DNA of 64,000 nt from Flavobacteriaceae bacterium MAR_2010_72. Its GTDB lineage: Bacteria > Bacteroidota > Bacteroidia > Flavobacteriales > Flavobacteriaceae. The position numbers and the translations under genes were made by a program. Position 1 is the stretch's first letter. Every line of letters starts with the position of its first letter. The stretch covers positions 3,223,501 through 3,287,500 of the forward strand of contig QXCW01000002.1 of NCBI GenBank assembly GCA_003550275.1, read 5' to 3'. This document shows positions 52,622 through 62,356 of this stretch, piece after piece. Below the pieces are notes generated by a model. The model was not told the DNA's origin. It saw only the letters and a program-made list of their open reading frames with translations, and did no database searches.

Positions 52622-53122
52622 ATGATACGTAAAGCAACAATTTTAGATGTAGATTCTGTTTTACAGATTACCAAAGCTTGTGCAAAGCACATGATCGATC
52701 AAAACATATTTCAATGGAATGAACATTATCCTAATGCTGCAGCCTTTGAAACAGACATTAAGCGTGGCGAACTATTTGTACTTGAGGAAGATTCTAAAGT
52801 TTTGGCGTGTATTGTGATTTCAACTTTTATGGATGATATTTATAAACCAGTTGCCTGGTTAACTCCAAATAATAATAATCTTTACATACACAGATTGGCG
52901 GTTCATCCTGATGTTCAAGGGAGAGGATATGCTCAACAGCTTATTAGTTTTTCTGAAGAATTTGGACGAAAAAAAAAGTTCCTTTCTATTCGTTTAGACA
53001 CCTTTTCCAAAAACCCTAGAAACCAAAGATTTTATGAATGTAGAGGCTATAAACGTTTAGAATCTATTTATTTCCCGAAACAAAGTGAACATCCTTTTTA
53101 CTGCTACGAACTCATGTTGTGA
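52622..53122 (+). CDS. GNAT-family N-acetyltransferase
   Basis: 166 residues. Motif A is IHRLAVHPDVQGRGYAQQLI, the acetyl-CoA pyrophosphate loop (QGRGYA). The region near ISTFMDDIYKPVAWL and the C-terminal RLDTFSKNPRNQRFYECRGY complete the fold. The substrate is unknown. Cytoplasmic. Its stop overlaps the GTG start of the MATE transporter, so the two are probably co-translated. Confidence 0.9.
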   Translation: MIRKATILDVDSVLQITKACAKHMIDQNIFQWNEHYPNAAAFETDIKRGELFVLEEDSKVLACIVISTFMDDIYKPVAWLTPNNNNLYIHRLAVHPDVQGRGYAQQLISFSEEFGRKKKFLSIRLDTFSKNPRNQRFYECRGYKRLESIYFPKQSEHPFYCYELML

Positions 53123-54453
53123 ATCCAAGCTTAAGTTTTAAACATATTAACAAACTCGCCATTCCTGCATTAATTTCAGGAGTATCAGAACCCATTTTGT
53201 CTTTAACTGATGCCGCAATTGTTGGAAATGTTGAATTGAACCCTACAGAATCTTTAGCGGCCGTAGGCATTGTAACCACATTTTTATCTATGCTAATTTG
53301 GATTCTTGGCCAAACCCGAAGCGCCATTTCGTCCATTGTGTCACAATATCTTGGAGCAAATAAGTTAGAAGAAGTTAAAAACCTTCCAGCTCAAGCTATC
53401 TTTTTGATTACTTCTTTAAGCTTATTGATTATTGTGGCAACCTACCCTTTTGCTCAATCCATATTTAAACTTTATAACGCTTCCGAACTCATTCTCGATT
53501 ATAGTGTTGACTACTATAAAATAAGAGTATTTGGCTTTCCTTTTACCTTATTTACCATAGCAATTTTTGGAACGTTTAGAGGTCTCCAAAACACCTATTA
53601 CCCAATGATTATTGCCATTGTAGGGACGCTTTCAAACATTGTTTTAGATATAGTTTTGGTTTATGGAATAGAGCATTATATCCCTGCCATGCATATTAAG
53701 GGTGCCGCTTATGCTAGTGTTATTGCGCAACTTTTAATGGCTATCTTATCGGCCTATTATCTGTTGAAGAAAACCGATATCTCTTTAAAGTTTCAGCTCC
53801 CTCTTAATAAAGAAATTGGCAAATTCATAGGAATGATTCTTAACTTGTTTGTAAGAACTATAGCTTTAAATATTACGCTCTACTTTGCCACAAGCTATGC
53901 CACAGGGTATGGAGCCGCATATATTGCTGCCTACACCATTGGAATCAATCTATGGTTCTTTGGGGCTTTTTTTATTGATGGCTATGCCAGTGCTGGAAAC
54001 ATATTATCAGGGAAGTTATTTGGCGCAAAAGACTACAAATCGTTAATTGAATTAAGCAACAAGCTAATTACCTATGGCATTGTTATTGGCTTTTGTTTAG
54101 GGCTTTTAGGAAGCTTAATTTATTTTCCATTGGGGAAATTGTTCTCTCAAGATGAGAAAGTATTAGGTCAATTTTATAAGGTGTTTTGGGTAATATTAGC
54201 CATGCAGCCATTATGTGCCTTAGCCTTTATTTTTGATGGTGTTTTTAAAGGTCTGGGGGAAATGAAAACCTTAAGAAATCTTTTAATTATTTCTACTTTT
54301 CTTGTATTTATACCTATCCTTTTATGGCTAGACCATTTAGATTACAAATTATATGCAATTTTTATTGCTTTAACCTTTTGGATTGTTGCCAGAGGCTTCC
54401 CATTGATTATAATTTTCAGGAGAAAATTTATTCCACTTTCTCAAAAAGAGTAA
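53119..54453 (+). CDS. MATE-family multidrug efflux transporter (DinF-like)
   Basis: 444 residues with 12 hydrophobic helices. ALISGVSEPILSLTDAAIVG at the N-terminus, then AAVGIVTTFLSMLIWILGQT, is DinF/MATE-like, and GTFRGLQNTYYPM follows. Start is GTG at 53119 with a 4-bp overlap (GTGA) with the GNAT gene; an ATG at 53114 is out of frame. It exports cationic drugs or metabolites using H+ or Na+. Inner membrane. Confidence 0.92.
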   Translation: MNPSLSFKHINKLAIPALISGVSEPILSLTDAAIVGNVELNPTESLAAVGIVTTFLSMLIWILGQTRSAISSIVSQYLGANKLEEVKNLPAQAIFLITSLSLLIIVATYPFAQSIFKLYNASELILDYSVDYYKIRVFGFPFTLFTIAIFGTFRGLQNTYYPMIIAIVGTLSNIVLDIVLVYGIEHYIPAMHIKGAAYASVIAQLLMAILSAYYLLKKTDISLKFQLPLNKEIGKFIGMILNLFVRTIALNITLYFATSYATGYGAAYIAAYTIGINLWFFGAFFIDGYASAGNILSGKLFGAKDYKSLIELSNKLITYGIVIGFCLGLLGSLIYFPLGKLFSQDEKVLGQFYKVFWVILAMQPLCALAFIFDGVFKGLGEMKTLRNLLIISTFLVFIPILLWLDHLDYKLYAIFIALTFWIVARGFPLIIIFRRKFIPLSQKE

Positions 54454-54479
54454 CTTTATAGTATTAAAATTCAATATGT

Positions 54480-54554
54480 ATGAATAGGTTGTTTCTTATT
54501 TTAGCGATAGTATTAATTATTATCTACTTCTACAATAAGTATAAAAAGCGTTAA
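54480..54554 (+). CDS. Possible 24-residue single-helix membrane protein
   Basis: An ATG at 54480 gives 24 residues: MNRLF, about 13 strongly hydrophobic residues (Leu, Ile, Ala, Val), then a basic tail YNKYKKR. This is a classic small inner-membrane protein layout. It sits 26 bp after the MATE stop and ends 1 bp before the convergent 2OG gene. The amino-acid order is meaningful, but length makes chance occurrence possible. Confidence 0.4.
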   Translation: MNRLFLILAIVLIIIYFYNKYKKR

Positions 54555-54555
54555 T

Positions 54556-55197
54556 TTATCTGGTTTTTAACCATCCTGTAATACTTAAGCGTTCGGTATT
54601 TACTGGCTTGACCTCGTGCTCGATAATTTGGCTTTCAAAAATCACGACGCGACCAGGAAATGGATAGATTGCCTTTTCTTCGTGTTGACCATTGGCGTTT
54701 AAATAGAGCACTAATTCTCCGCCATTTTCAACCTGCCAATCCTCATCATTTAAATAACAAACAAATGAAAGCTTACGTCTATCATCATTTTGAAACGTAT
54801 CTATATGCCGTTTATAAAATGTGCCCGTTGGGTATATGGCGTAATGAAACTCCTTATTTGATATCCCTAAAAAACAGGTTTTGTTAAGATAGGCCACCAA
54901 ATCATTAATCTTATTGAAAAACAGTGCTTCGGGTGCGTTTGCTTTGCTTTCGTCTATCCACAAAATCACATCGCCACGTATGGATTTAACAATAGTTTCG
55001 TTAAGGTGATTGCCAATAGCGGCTTTTTTGAAACGGTCTTCTTCGTATTTATAGAGCAATGACTGTCTTAATACAGCAACTTCTTCCAATGAAAAGAAAT
55101 CCTCGACGATACTGTACTGTTTGGCCAGAATATCTTCTATAATCCTTTCATAAAGAGGGTTTTCAACAAAAGCTATGGATTCAAAAAGTTGATTCAT
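54556..55197 (-). CDS. 2-oxoglutarate/Fe(II)-dependent oxygenase
   Basis: 213 residues from ATG 55197, chosen because the preceding 10 codons add a hydrophobic stub outside the fold. FYKRHIDTFQNDD is the HxD iron motif, and IIEHEVKPVNTERLSITGWL gives the distal His and the 2OG-binding Arg. This arrangement is that of prolyl-4-hydroxylase-type proteins. The substrate (protein or small molecule) is unknown. Cytoplasmic. No partner is evident nearby. Confidence 0.88.
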   Translation of the reverse strand: MNQLFESIAFVENPLYERIIEDILAKQYSIVEDFFSLEEVAVLRQSLLYKYEEDRFKKAAIGNHLNETIVKSIRGDVILWIDESKANAPEALFFNKINDLVAYLNKTCFLGISNKEFHYAIYPTGTFYKRHIDTFQNDDRRKLSFVCYLNDEDWQVENGGELVLYLNANGQHEEKAIYPFPGRVVIFESQIIEHEVKPVNTERLSITGWLKTR

Positions 55198-55299
55198 AAG
55201 AATAAAAATAGTGCTGATTTTCAACAAAAGCGAGCAAAAGTAATCTAAAAACCAATTGCTTTTACAAATTCAATATCTTTGCGAAGAAATTTATACGTA

Positions 55300-55752
55300 A
55301 TGAGTACGATTAGAATTACAAAACAATTCTCTTTTGAGACCGGACATGCGCTCTACGGCTACGATGGTAAATGTAAAAATGTGCATGGGCACAGTTATAA
55401 GCTTTCGGTTACCGTAATTGGTAATCCTATTGAAGACACCTCGAATGTTAAGTTTGGAATGGTAATCGACTTTAGCGATCTTAAAAAAATCGTGAAAAGC
55501 GAAATTGTTGATGTTTTTGACCACGCTACGGTATTTAACAAAAATACACCGCATGTAGAACTCGCACAGGAATTAGAGCAAAGAGGCCATAATGTTCTAT
55601 TGGTTAATTATCAACCAACTAGCGAAATGATGGTGATTGATTTTGCTAAAAAAATCAAGAAGCATTTGCCTCAAAATATACAATTGCATTCTCTAAAATT
55701 ACAAGAAACTGAAACTAGTTTCGCGGAATGGTATGCCAGCGATAATGAATAA
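55300..55752 (+). CDS. queD: 6-pyruvoyl-tetrahydropterin synthase / QueD family
   Basis: 150 residues from ATG 55300 (MSTIRITKQFSFETGHAL); an upstream in-frame ATG at 55279 adds 7 non-family residues. Zinc ligands are the His in ETGHAL and the two in NVHGHSYKL. FDHATVFNK and LQETETSFAEWY complete the active site. In most bacteria this family (CPH4 synthase) serves queuosine synthesis, but pterin synthesis is also possible. A TATCTTTG box is at 55274-55281. It overlaps lpxH by 8 bp. Confidence 0.9.
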   Translation: MSTIRITKQFSFETGHALYGYDGKCKNVHGHSYKLSVTVIGNPIEDTSNVKFGMVIDFSDLKKIVKSEIVDVFDHATVFNKNTPHVELAQELEQRGHNVLLVNYQPTSEMMVIDFAKKIKKHLPQNIQLHSLKLQETETSFAEWYASDNE

Positions 55753-56524
55753 CACGCATCACATATCTATTCAACAAGGAAAGAAAGTCTATTTTGCTTC
55801 AGACAACCATCTGGGTGCACCATCTAAAGAAGCCTCATTACCTAGAGAGAAAAAATTTGTGGCCTGGTTAGATCACATTAAGCAGGATGCTGCTGCTATT
55901 TTTCTGCTGGGTGACCTGTTCGATTTTTGGATGGAATATAGAAAAGTGGTTCCAAAAGGGTTTACAAGAACTTTGGGTAAGTTAGCTGAAATTAGTGATT
56001 CTGGCATTCCTATTTATTATTTTGTAGGCAATCATGACCTTTGGATGAACGGTTACTTTGAAGAGGAACTCAACATCCCGGTTTACCATACCCCTCAAGA
56101 GTTTACATTTAACAATACTCATTTCTTTATTGGACACGGTGATGGCCTAGGACCTGGAGACAAAGGCTACAAACGCATGAAAAAAGTGTTTACTAACCCT
56201 ATGTGTAAGTGGCTATTCAAACGCTTGATCCATCCTGATTTTGGGATGCGTTTAGGGCACTACCTGTCAGTAAAAAACAAACTGATTTCTGGAGATGAAG
56301 ATGCTAAATTTTTAGGTGAAGAGAATGAATGGTTAGTTCAATATTCAAAACGGAAGCTAGAAGAAAAGCATCGCGATTACTTCGTGTTTGGGCATCGCCA
56401 TCTGCCATTGAATATCGATCTTGGCAATAATGCAAAATACATCAACTTGGGCGATTGGATTAGTCATTACACTTACGGTGTTTTTGATGGAGAACAAATG
56501 GAGCTTAAAACCTACCCTTCCTGA
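55745..56524 (+). CDS. lpxH: UDP-2,3-diacylglucosamine hydrolase LpxH-type
   Basis: About 259 residues from ATG 55745. Calcineurin-like metal motifs run in order: SDNHLG, LLGDLFDFWM, VGNHDLW, FIGHGDG, VFGHRHLP. GYKRMKKVFTNPMCKWLFK is the lipid-binding insertion of LpxH. It cleaves UDP-2,3-diacylglucosamine to lipid X in lipid A synthesis at the inner membrane. An ATG at 55733 would overlap queD more deeply. Its 3' end overlaps the convergent MFS gene by 13 bp. Confidence 0.9.
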   Translation: MNNTHHISIQQGKKVYFASDNHLGAPSKEASLPREKKFVAWLDHIKQDAAAIFLLGDLFDFWMEYRKVVPKGFTRTLGKLAEISDSGIPIYYFVGNHDLWMNGYFEEELNIPVYHTPQEFTFNNTHFFIGHGDGLGPGDKGYKRMKKVFTNPMCKWLFKRLIHPDFGMRLGHYLSVKNKLISGDEDAKFLGEENEWLVQYSKRKLEEKHRDYFVFGHRHLPLNIDLGNNAKYINLGDWISHYTYGVFDGEQMELKTYPS

Positions 56525-57783
56525 TTTTCGTGTGCTTCTAAATCTTTGGTTAAATCCAATTTTCTGAATGCTGGTGATACAATTCCAGTAGTAACTACCG
56601 TAATCAGTGTCATTGTGCCTCCAAACACCACAGCAGTTACTGTTCCCATGAGTTTGGCAGTAACACCACTTTCAAAAGCACCCAATTCATTCGAAGACCC
56701 AACAAACATAGAGTTAACCGATGCTACTCTACCACGCATATGATCAGGCGTTTTAAGTTGCAAGATCGTCTGCCTAATCACCATTGACACGCCATCAGTC
56801 ACACCACTAAAGAACAAAGCGGCTACCGATACCCAGAAAATGGATGAAAGTCCAAAGACAATTATACAAACCCCAAACCCAAAAATAGCTGCCAATAATT
56901 TCATACCAGCATTTTTACTAATAGGAATATACGCTGTTACCAACATGGTTAAAAATGCACCAACCGCTGGTGCCGCACGCAATACTCCAAAACCTTCAGA
57001 TCCCACCTTTAAAATATCTTGGGCAAATATGGGTAATAGGGCAACAGCACCTCCAAAGAGAACAGCGACCATATCTAAAGTAATAGCACCCAAGATGGCT
57101 TTTGTTTTAAAAACATATCGGACACCTTCCTTTAAACTTTGCATTACCGGCTCTCCAATTTTAGGGTTAAGTATTGGTTTTTTCTTGACCTGAAACAATA
57201 ATACAAAGGCAATCATAATAAGAATAAAAATCAAACAAAGCGTCCAATGTACACCAATATCACTAATCAAAAGTCCGCCAAAAGCAGGGCCTAAAACAGA
57301 GGCCATTTGCCAGGTTGAGCTGTTCCAAGTCGCCGCATTGGGATAAATTTTCTTTGGAACGATAAGCGCGACCAACGAAAAAATAGTGGGGCCAAAAAAG
57401 GAGCGTAAAAACCCTCCAAAAAACACTAAAGCATAGATAGAATACAAAATGGTATTTGTAGACCAATCGGCCACAATTCTTGGCCACGTGAGTAAAAATA
57501 ATCCAAAGCTTATTAATGAAAACGCTCCAATACAGGTGGCCAAAAGATTGCGTTTTTCTTTTTGATCAACTATGTGACCAGCAAACAAAGCCATGGTGAA
57601 CGCTGGTATAATTTCCATTAGCCCAATAATACCCAATGACAACGGGTCTTTAGTTAAGGTATACACTTGCCATTCTATGACTATAAACTGCATGGACCAG
57701 CCAAAAACAAGCACAAAACGCACTAACAAAAAAATATTGAATTCTTTTATTCGAAGTGCAGCATATGGATCTTTTTTTGCCAT
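56512..57783 (-). CDS. MFS transporter
   Basis: 423 residues with about 12 helices. LVRFVLVFGWSMQFIVIEWQ, PLSLGIIGLMEIIPAFTMAL and GHIVDQKEKRNLLAT (loop 2-3 motif) identify the EntS/MFS_3-like group of bacterial exporters. The substrate is unknown. Its ATG lies 4 bp after recJ, so it is the last gene of the osmC-recJ-MFS operon. Confidence 0.88.
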   Translation of the reverse strand: MAKKDPYAALRIKEFNIFLLVRFVLVFGWSMQFIVIEWQVYTLTKDPLSLGIIGLMEIIPAFTMALFAGHIVDQKEKRNLLATCIGAFSLISFGLFLLTWPRIVADWSTNTILYSIYALVFFGGFLRSFFGPTIFSLVALIVPKKIYPNAATWNSSTWQMASVLGPAFGGLLISDIGVHWTLCLIFILIMIAFVLLFQVKKKPILNPKIGEPVMQSLKEGVRYVFKTKAILGAITLDMVAVLFGGAVALLPIFAQDILKVGSEGFGVLRAAPAVGAFLTMLVTAYIPISKNAGMKLLAAIFGFGVCIIVFGLSSIFWVSVAALFFSGVTDGVSMVIRQTILQLKTPDHMRGRVASVNSMFVGSSNELGAFESGVTAKLMGTVTAVVFGGTMTLITVVTTGIVSPAFRKLDLTKDLEAHENQEG

Positions 57784-57787
57784 TAAA

Positions 57788-59479
57788 TTAACCTTTTATA
57801 TCCCGTAGTTTTAATTGAAGTGAAACATTGCCGTTCCACTCATTTTCATCAATGGAATACACCGCCTTAAACGGTTTTCGGTTAGAAACAATTTCTAATT
57901 TATCGCCTAGACCAAATCCTATGCATACCAACTTTTCATTTCCTGTTTGTGATACGGTAATCCGTAAATGCTTATCGTCTTCACCAACACATTTTCCGTA
58001 TCCGGTATCCTTTAAGTTTTCAGTCATAAAAACAGGTGTCATATTCCCGGGACCAAATGGAGCAAACTGCCGTATTATTCTGTAAAATTTTGGCGTAATA
58101 TCCTTTAAATCAATTTTAGCATCTACTTTTATTTCTGGCACTAACAATGATTTGTCTATAGTTTTGGATACCTCATCTTCAAAAGCTTGTTTGAAGGCTT
58201 CATAATTTTCTCTTTTCAAAGTAAGCCCAGCAGCGTATTTATGTCCTCCAAATTGTTCAATGTATGAACTACAGGCTTCCAACGCATTATAGACATCAAA
58301 CCCACTCACCGATCGAGCCGAAGCCGCTAACATATCCCCGCTCTTTGTAAATACAAGAGTAGGACGATAGTACGTTTCCGTCAATCGAGAAGCCACAATA
58401 CCAATAACACCTTTATGCCAAGTTTCATTGTAAACAACAGTAGTAAAACGTTCCTGTTCCTTTTGGTCTTCAATTTGCTGTAAAGCTTCTTCAGTAATTC
58501 GTTGATCGGCATCACGTCGTTCGGTATTAAATTGGTCAATGTCTATCGCATAATTTGCTGCTAAATTATAATCGGTTTCTGTTAACAAGGTCACTGCATG
58601 ATTTCCATGTTTCATACGTCCCGCAGCATTGATTCTTGGCGCAACAATGAAAACGACATCGGTAATAGTAAATTCTTCTTTCTTAATCTGCGCCAAAATT
58701 GCTTTAATTCCGGGTCTAGGATCAGAATTTATAATCTGAAGCCCAAAATAGGCCAAGGCTCTGTTTTCACCAGTAATAGGAACAATGTCAGCTCCAATAG
58801 CCGTGGCAACCAAGTCTAAATATTCAACCAAATCTTCAGCTGTTTTTCCTTCTTTTGAAGCTATAGCCTGTATCAATTTAAATCCAACACCACAACCACA
58901 TAGTTCCTTGTAAGGATATTCACAATCTTCCCGTTTTGGGTCTAAAATAGCAATCGCATCAGGCAATACTGAACCTGGCCGATGGTGATCACATATTATA
59001 AAGTCAATCCCTTTTTCTTTGGCGTACACCACCTTTTCAACAGCTTTTACGCCACAGTCTAAAGCAATAATCAAGGAAAAACCATTATCCTCGGCAAAAT
59101 CAATGCCTTTATACGACACTCCATAACCTTCATCATATCGGTCTGGAATATAAGTCGCTACTTGGTTTGTTTTCGTTTTGAGGTAAGAAGACATCAGTGC
59201 CACAGAAGTTGTACCATCAACATCATAATCTCCAAATACGAGAATATTTTCATTGTTGGAAAGGGCTAATTCAATTCGCTCAACAGCCTTGTCCATATCT
59301 TTCATCAAGTATGGATCATGCAAATCATCCAAGCTAGGCCTAAAAAATGTTTTGGCTGCATCATAGGTTTCGATGCCACGTTGCAATAACAGTTTTGCAA
59401 CCGTATCGTCAACTTGAAGTGCTTGTTTTAAAGCATCAATGCGATGGGTTTCGGGGTTGGGTTTGAGCGTCCAGCGCAT
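57788..59479 (-). CDS. recJ: Single-stranded-DNA exonuclease RecJ
   Basis: 563 residues. DHH-family motifs: VFGDYDVDGTTSVALM (I), LIIALDCGVKA (II), ICDHHRPG (III), GCGVGFKL (IV), then the DHHA1 part with PRINAAGRMKHG and an OB-like end. It degrades 5' ends of ssDNA in recombination and mismatch repair. It lies 2 bp after osmC and 4 bp before the MFS gene. Confidence 0.96.
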   Translation of the reverse strand: MRWTLKPNPETHRIDALKQALQVDDTVAKLLLQRGIETYDAAKTFFRPSLDDLHDPYLMKDMDKAVERIELALSNNENILVFGDYDVDGTTSVALMSSYLKTKTNQVATYIPDRYDEGYGVSYKGIDFAEDNGFSLIIALDCGVKAVEKVVYAKEKGIDFIICDHHRPGSVLPDAIAILDPKREDCEYPYKELCGCGVGFKLIQAIASKEGKTAEDLVEYLDLVATAIGADIVPITGENRALAYFGLQIINSDPRPGIKAILAQIKKEEFTITDVVFIVAPRINAAGRMKHGNHAVTLLTETDYNLAANYAIDIDQFNTERRDADQRITEEALQQIEDQKEQERFTTVVYNETWHKGVIGIVASRLTETYYRPTLVFTKSGDMLAASARSVSGFDVYNALEACSSYIEQFGGHKYAAGLTLKRENYEAFKQAFEDEVSKTIDKSLLVPEIKVDAKIDLKDITPKFYRIIRQFAPFGPGNMTPVFMTENLKDTGYGKCVGEDDKHLRITVSQTGNEKLVCIGFGLGDKLEIVSNRKPFKAVYSIDENEWNGNVSLQLKLRDIKG

Positions 59480-59481
59480 TA

Positions 59482-59904
59482 TTACTTATTATGATAATGA
59501 ATTGTTGTTTTTACATTGGCAAATTTCCGAAACATTTCCATAACTCCGCAATATTTTTCTACAGAGAGATTAACGGCTTTTTTGATTTTGTCTTCTTTTA
59601 ATTTATCACCATAAAAATGGTATTCAACGGTTACAGTATGGTAATATTTTGGGTGCTCTTCTGTTAATTCACCTACAACAATCATTTTAAAGTCGTCAAT
59701 CTTCACTTTCATTTTATTCAAAACCATAATCACATCTAAACCCGAACAACCAGCCAGAGAAGACAGCATCATGGCTTTGGGTGCCATGCCCGAATTTGTG
59801 CCTCCAAAATCTTTGGAAGCGTCCATCATTATCGAGGGCCATCTCGGATTATCAGATTCAAAGACCATGTTTCCTTTCCATTGTGTTGTGATTTTATCTG
59901 CCAT
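59482..59904 (-). CDS. OsmC/Ohr-family protein
   Basis: 140 residues from ATG 59904 (MADKITTQWKG); an upstream in-frame ATG at 59970 adds sequence that does not look like the family. Catalytic cysteines are Cys53 (LAGCSGLDV) and Cys119 (EKYCGVMEM). OsmC-like thiol peroxidases detoxify organic hydroperoxides. The family is sometimes labelled stress-induced; no regulator is visible here. First gene of osmC-recJ-MFS, 2 bp before recJ. Confidence 0.9.
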   Translation of the reverse strand: MADKITTQWKGNMVFESDNPRWPSIMMDASKDFGGTNSGMAPKAMMLSSLAGCSGLDVIMVLNKMKVKIDDFKMIVVGELTEEHPKYYHTVTVEYHFYGDKLKEDKIKKAVNLSVEKYCGVMEMFRKFANVKTTIHYHNK

Positions 59905-60048
59905 TTCTAAACTATTTTTTGTTTCTTGTGTAATCAAATTTTTAATACGTAGGACACAAGAAACATCCAAATAATGAACTAACTTTGATTGAATTCCTCA
60001 TTGAGGATGTTTCTTGTAAATTCAAAAATAGCACTAAAAAATATAATT

Positions 60049-60639
60049 ATGCCATTAGTAACGCCATTATCTGCCGACCATGATTTAGAAACAAAAGAGT
60101 TGGCAGAATTCTTTAATGAAACCCTCGGGTTTTGTCCAAATTCGGTACTTACCATGCAACGTCGCCCTGCGATTTCAAAAGCATTTATTAATTTAAATAA
60201 AGCTGTGATGGCCAATGAAGGACGCGTAACCTCGGCCTTAAAACGTATGATTGCTTGGGTTAGTAGTAATGCTACAGGTTGTAGATATTGCCAAGCACAT
60301 GCTATTAGAGCGGCTGAACGCTATGGAGCCGAACAAGAGCAGTTAGACAATATATGGGAATATCGAACTCATCCCGCATTTAATGAAGCCGAAAGAGCTG
60401 CTTTGGATTTCAGTCTCGCTGCATCACAAGTTCCTAATGCGGTGGATGAAGCTATCAAAACACGTTTATATGCCCATTGGAATGAAGATGAAATTGTAGA
60501 AATGTTAGGTGTTATTTCGCTATTTGGATACCTTAACCGATGGAATGATAGTATGGGAACCAGTATTGAAGATGGGGCTGTTGAGAGTGGTTCGCAGTAT
60601 TTAGGAAAACATGGGTGGAATAAGGGGAAGCATGTTTAA
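60049..60639 (+). CDS. Carboxymuconolactone decarboxylase / AhpD-like protein
   Basis: 196 residues from ATG 60049 (MPLVTPLSAD); an in-frame ATG at 59989 would add 20 non-family residues. NATGCRYCQAHAIRAAERYG is the AhpD-type active site with Cys78, Cys81 and His84. The CxxC pair suggests a peroxidase or reductase role rather than decarboxylation. Cytoplasmic. It converges with the M28 gene with 4 bp overlap. It is adjacent to the OsmC gene, a possible oxidative-stress link (inference). Confidence 0.88.
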   Translation: MPLVTPLSADHDLETKELAEFFNETLGFCPNSVLTMQRRPAISKAFINLNKAVMANEGRVTSALKRMIAWVSSNATGCRYCQAHAIRAAERYGAEQEQLDNIWEYRTHPAFNEAERAALDFSLAASQVPNAVDEAIKTRLYAHWNEDEIVEMLGVISLFGYLNRWNDSMGTSIEDGAVESGSQYLGKHGWNKGKHV

Positions 60640-62351
60640 TTTTTGAGTTTTTCAATTATATTATCTGAAAGCGTTTGAATCCCTCTTTTTGATTCTGTAA
60701 TTTGTTCTTTTATCAATGCTTCATCGACAACTATATCTTTAGTGGTTTCGATCGCTTTTAGGTACCAATCTTCCCAAGCCTTTATAATCTCTATTTGGGA
60801 GTTTATAGTGGCACCGTTTTCAATAGCTATTTGACTATGTAATAGTTCTTCATTTAAACGACTTAATGCGGCGGCTTCAAGGATTTTGATAATATTCTTT
60901 GCGGTGTTTTCATTCCCATTTAATAAGGTATAAGCCGAAATCAAAGCGGCTGTCCCTACGTTTTTTAAAGTACTTTTTGAAACCTTATCCAATCGGTCGT
61001 TATCCGTGTGGTAAAACTGATCTGTAAAATGCCAAAACAGCACACTAGGAATATTGTTTCTTAAAAAAGGCACATGGTCGCTCCCGCCTTCATAAGGATT
61101 CGTACTGACTTTCCAATTCGCACGTTTACCTTGAGCTTCAAATTGTGAAATCAAAAAATCATTTAAATAATGCGGTTGCATATCCGCCAGAGTAAGCACT
61201 TTTCCGCCCCATTCGGTATGTTGATCCTTGCCCCGTGTCCATATAGCACTTGGGTCAGGCATTTTTTCAATTAAAAAAGTGGCGCCAGTGATTTCTGTAT
61301 TTTCCCCCACCATGTCTAAACTTATGCCCCACTTAATTGATTTGGCTCTAATACTATCTTCTTTTACATAACGCCCAGTAGAAACAATTTCATCTCCCCA
61401 TAAAAAGGTCAATGTTCGATCAAGTTTTAGCTGATTGTTAGTTATGAGTTGAGCGGTTAAACTTGCCATTTCCAAGGCCAATCCTACCCCAGAAGCATTA
61501 TCGTTAGCTCCTGGCTCCTGAACATGCGCACTAAAAACCAAGCGTTCTTCTGGACGGGTTGCTCCTTTGATATCGGCTATAATTGTAAGTTCTTCGGAAG
61601 GATAGCTGTTGGTTTGAATGTTTACAAATAATTCAACCTTGCCTTGTGCCAACTTCGTTTTAAGTCGTTCTTTCGCTTCATATGAAAGTGCAATAGCCCA
61701 TGGTTTTTGATCCTCATCATAAGGAATAGAACGAAACTGAATGGAAGTCCTATTCTTTTCTGGTTGTAAATAATCGGGATTGTTATAAGTCACAATACCA
61801 AGTGCTCCAGCACCCAAAACACCATTCCTCATCAGTTGCGCCGGACTTGTCTCGGCAAATACAATTTTTCCATGAACATCAAGGTCTTTTAGTGCCTTTA
61901 TATCTTCAACATAAATCACTTCAGCTAAAACACCTTCCTCCGGAGTGCTAAAGGAATTGAGCACAATCATATTCCGGTTGGATGCAAATTCCAATAGTGG
62001 GAATTCATCATTATTAATTTTTACAACGGCGTTAACAGGTTCCCAAGTAGGACGCTCAAGAGGGCGCTTTTCAATTCTGTAGGTAAATAAATCGTTTGGT
62101 TTAGCATTTGCTTCGTTTACAAACCCTACTTTTTTTAATTGTTCTTCTATTTTATAAATGCTCTTGTTGAAACCTGTATTGCCAACAACACGCCAATACT
62201 GTTCGACAAAGGCAGTGGTTTCATAAGCCAAATCTCCTGTAAATTTTGAAGAAACAGGTGCTGAATAGTTTTGCTGAAACTCTTTAGGTCGTTCAGTCTT
62301 ACATCCTAGATATAACAATGAAACAATAAATAAAATACGGAAGCTGTACAT
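60636..62351 (-). CDS. M28 zinc aminopeptidase, lipoprotein
   Basis: 571 residues from ATG 62351, which gives the lipoprotein signal MYSFRILFIVSLLYLGC; the frame extends upstream into the next gene without family features. FSAHVQEPGANDNASG supplies His and Asp, FLWGDEIVST the Glu ligand, and SLDMVGENTE and GGSDHVPFLR further zinc ligands. A PA-like insert lies at about 130-230. It is exported and probably lipid-anchored, releasing amino acids from peptides. It follows the UDG gene by 5 bp. Confidence 0.88.
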   Translation of the reverse strand: MYSFRILFIVSLLYLGCKTERPKEFQQNYSAPVSSKFTGDLAYETTAFVEQYWRVVGNTGFNKSIYKIEEQLKKVGFVNEANAKPNDLFTYRIEKRPLERPTWEPVNAVVKINNDEFPLLEFASNRNMIVLNSFSTPEEGVLAEVIYVEDIKALKDLDVHGKIVFAETSPAQLMRNGVLGAGALGIVTYNNPDYLQPEKNRTSIQFRSIPYDEDQKPWAIALSYEAKERLKTKLAQGKVELFVNIQTNSYPSEELTIIADIKGATRPEERLVFSAHVQEPGANDNASGVGLALEMASLTAQLITNNQLKLDRTLTFLWGDEIVSTGRYVKEDSIRAKSIKWGISLDMVGENTEITGATFLIEKMPDPSAIWTRGKDQHTEWGGKVLTLADMQPHYLNDFLISQFEAQGKRANWKVSTNPYEGGSDHVPFLRNNIPSVLFWHFTDQFYHTDNDRLDKVSKSTLKNVGTAALISAYTLLNGNENTAKNIIKILEAAALSRLNEELLHSQIAIENGATINSQIEIIKAWEDWYLKAIETTKDIVVDEALIKEQITESKRGIQTLSDNIIEKLKN

Positions 62352-62356
62352 GAAAA

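Noticed and set aside
56840-57193. 117-codon plus-strand frame opposite the MFS transporter
   Set aside because: Antisense to transmembrane helices; composition is that of a complement artefact.
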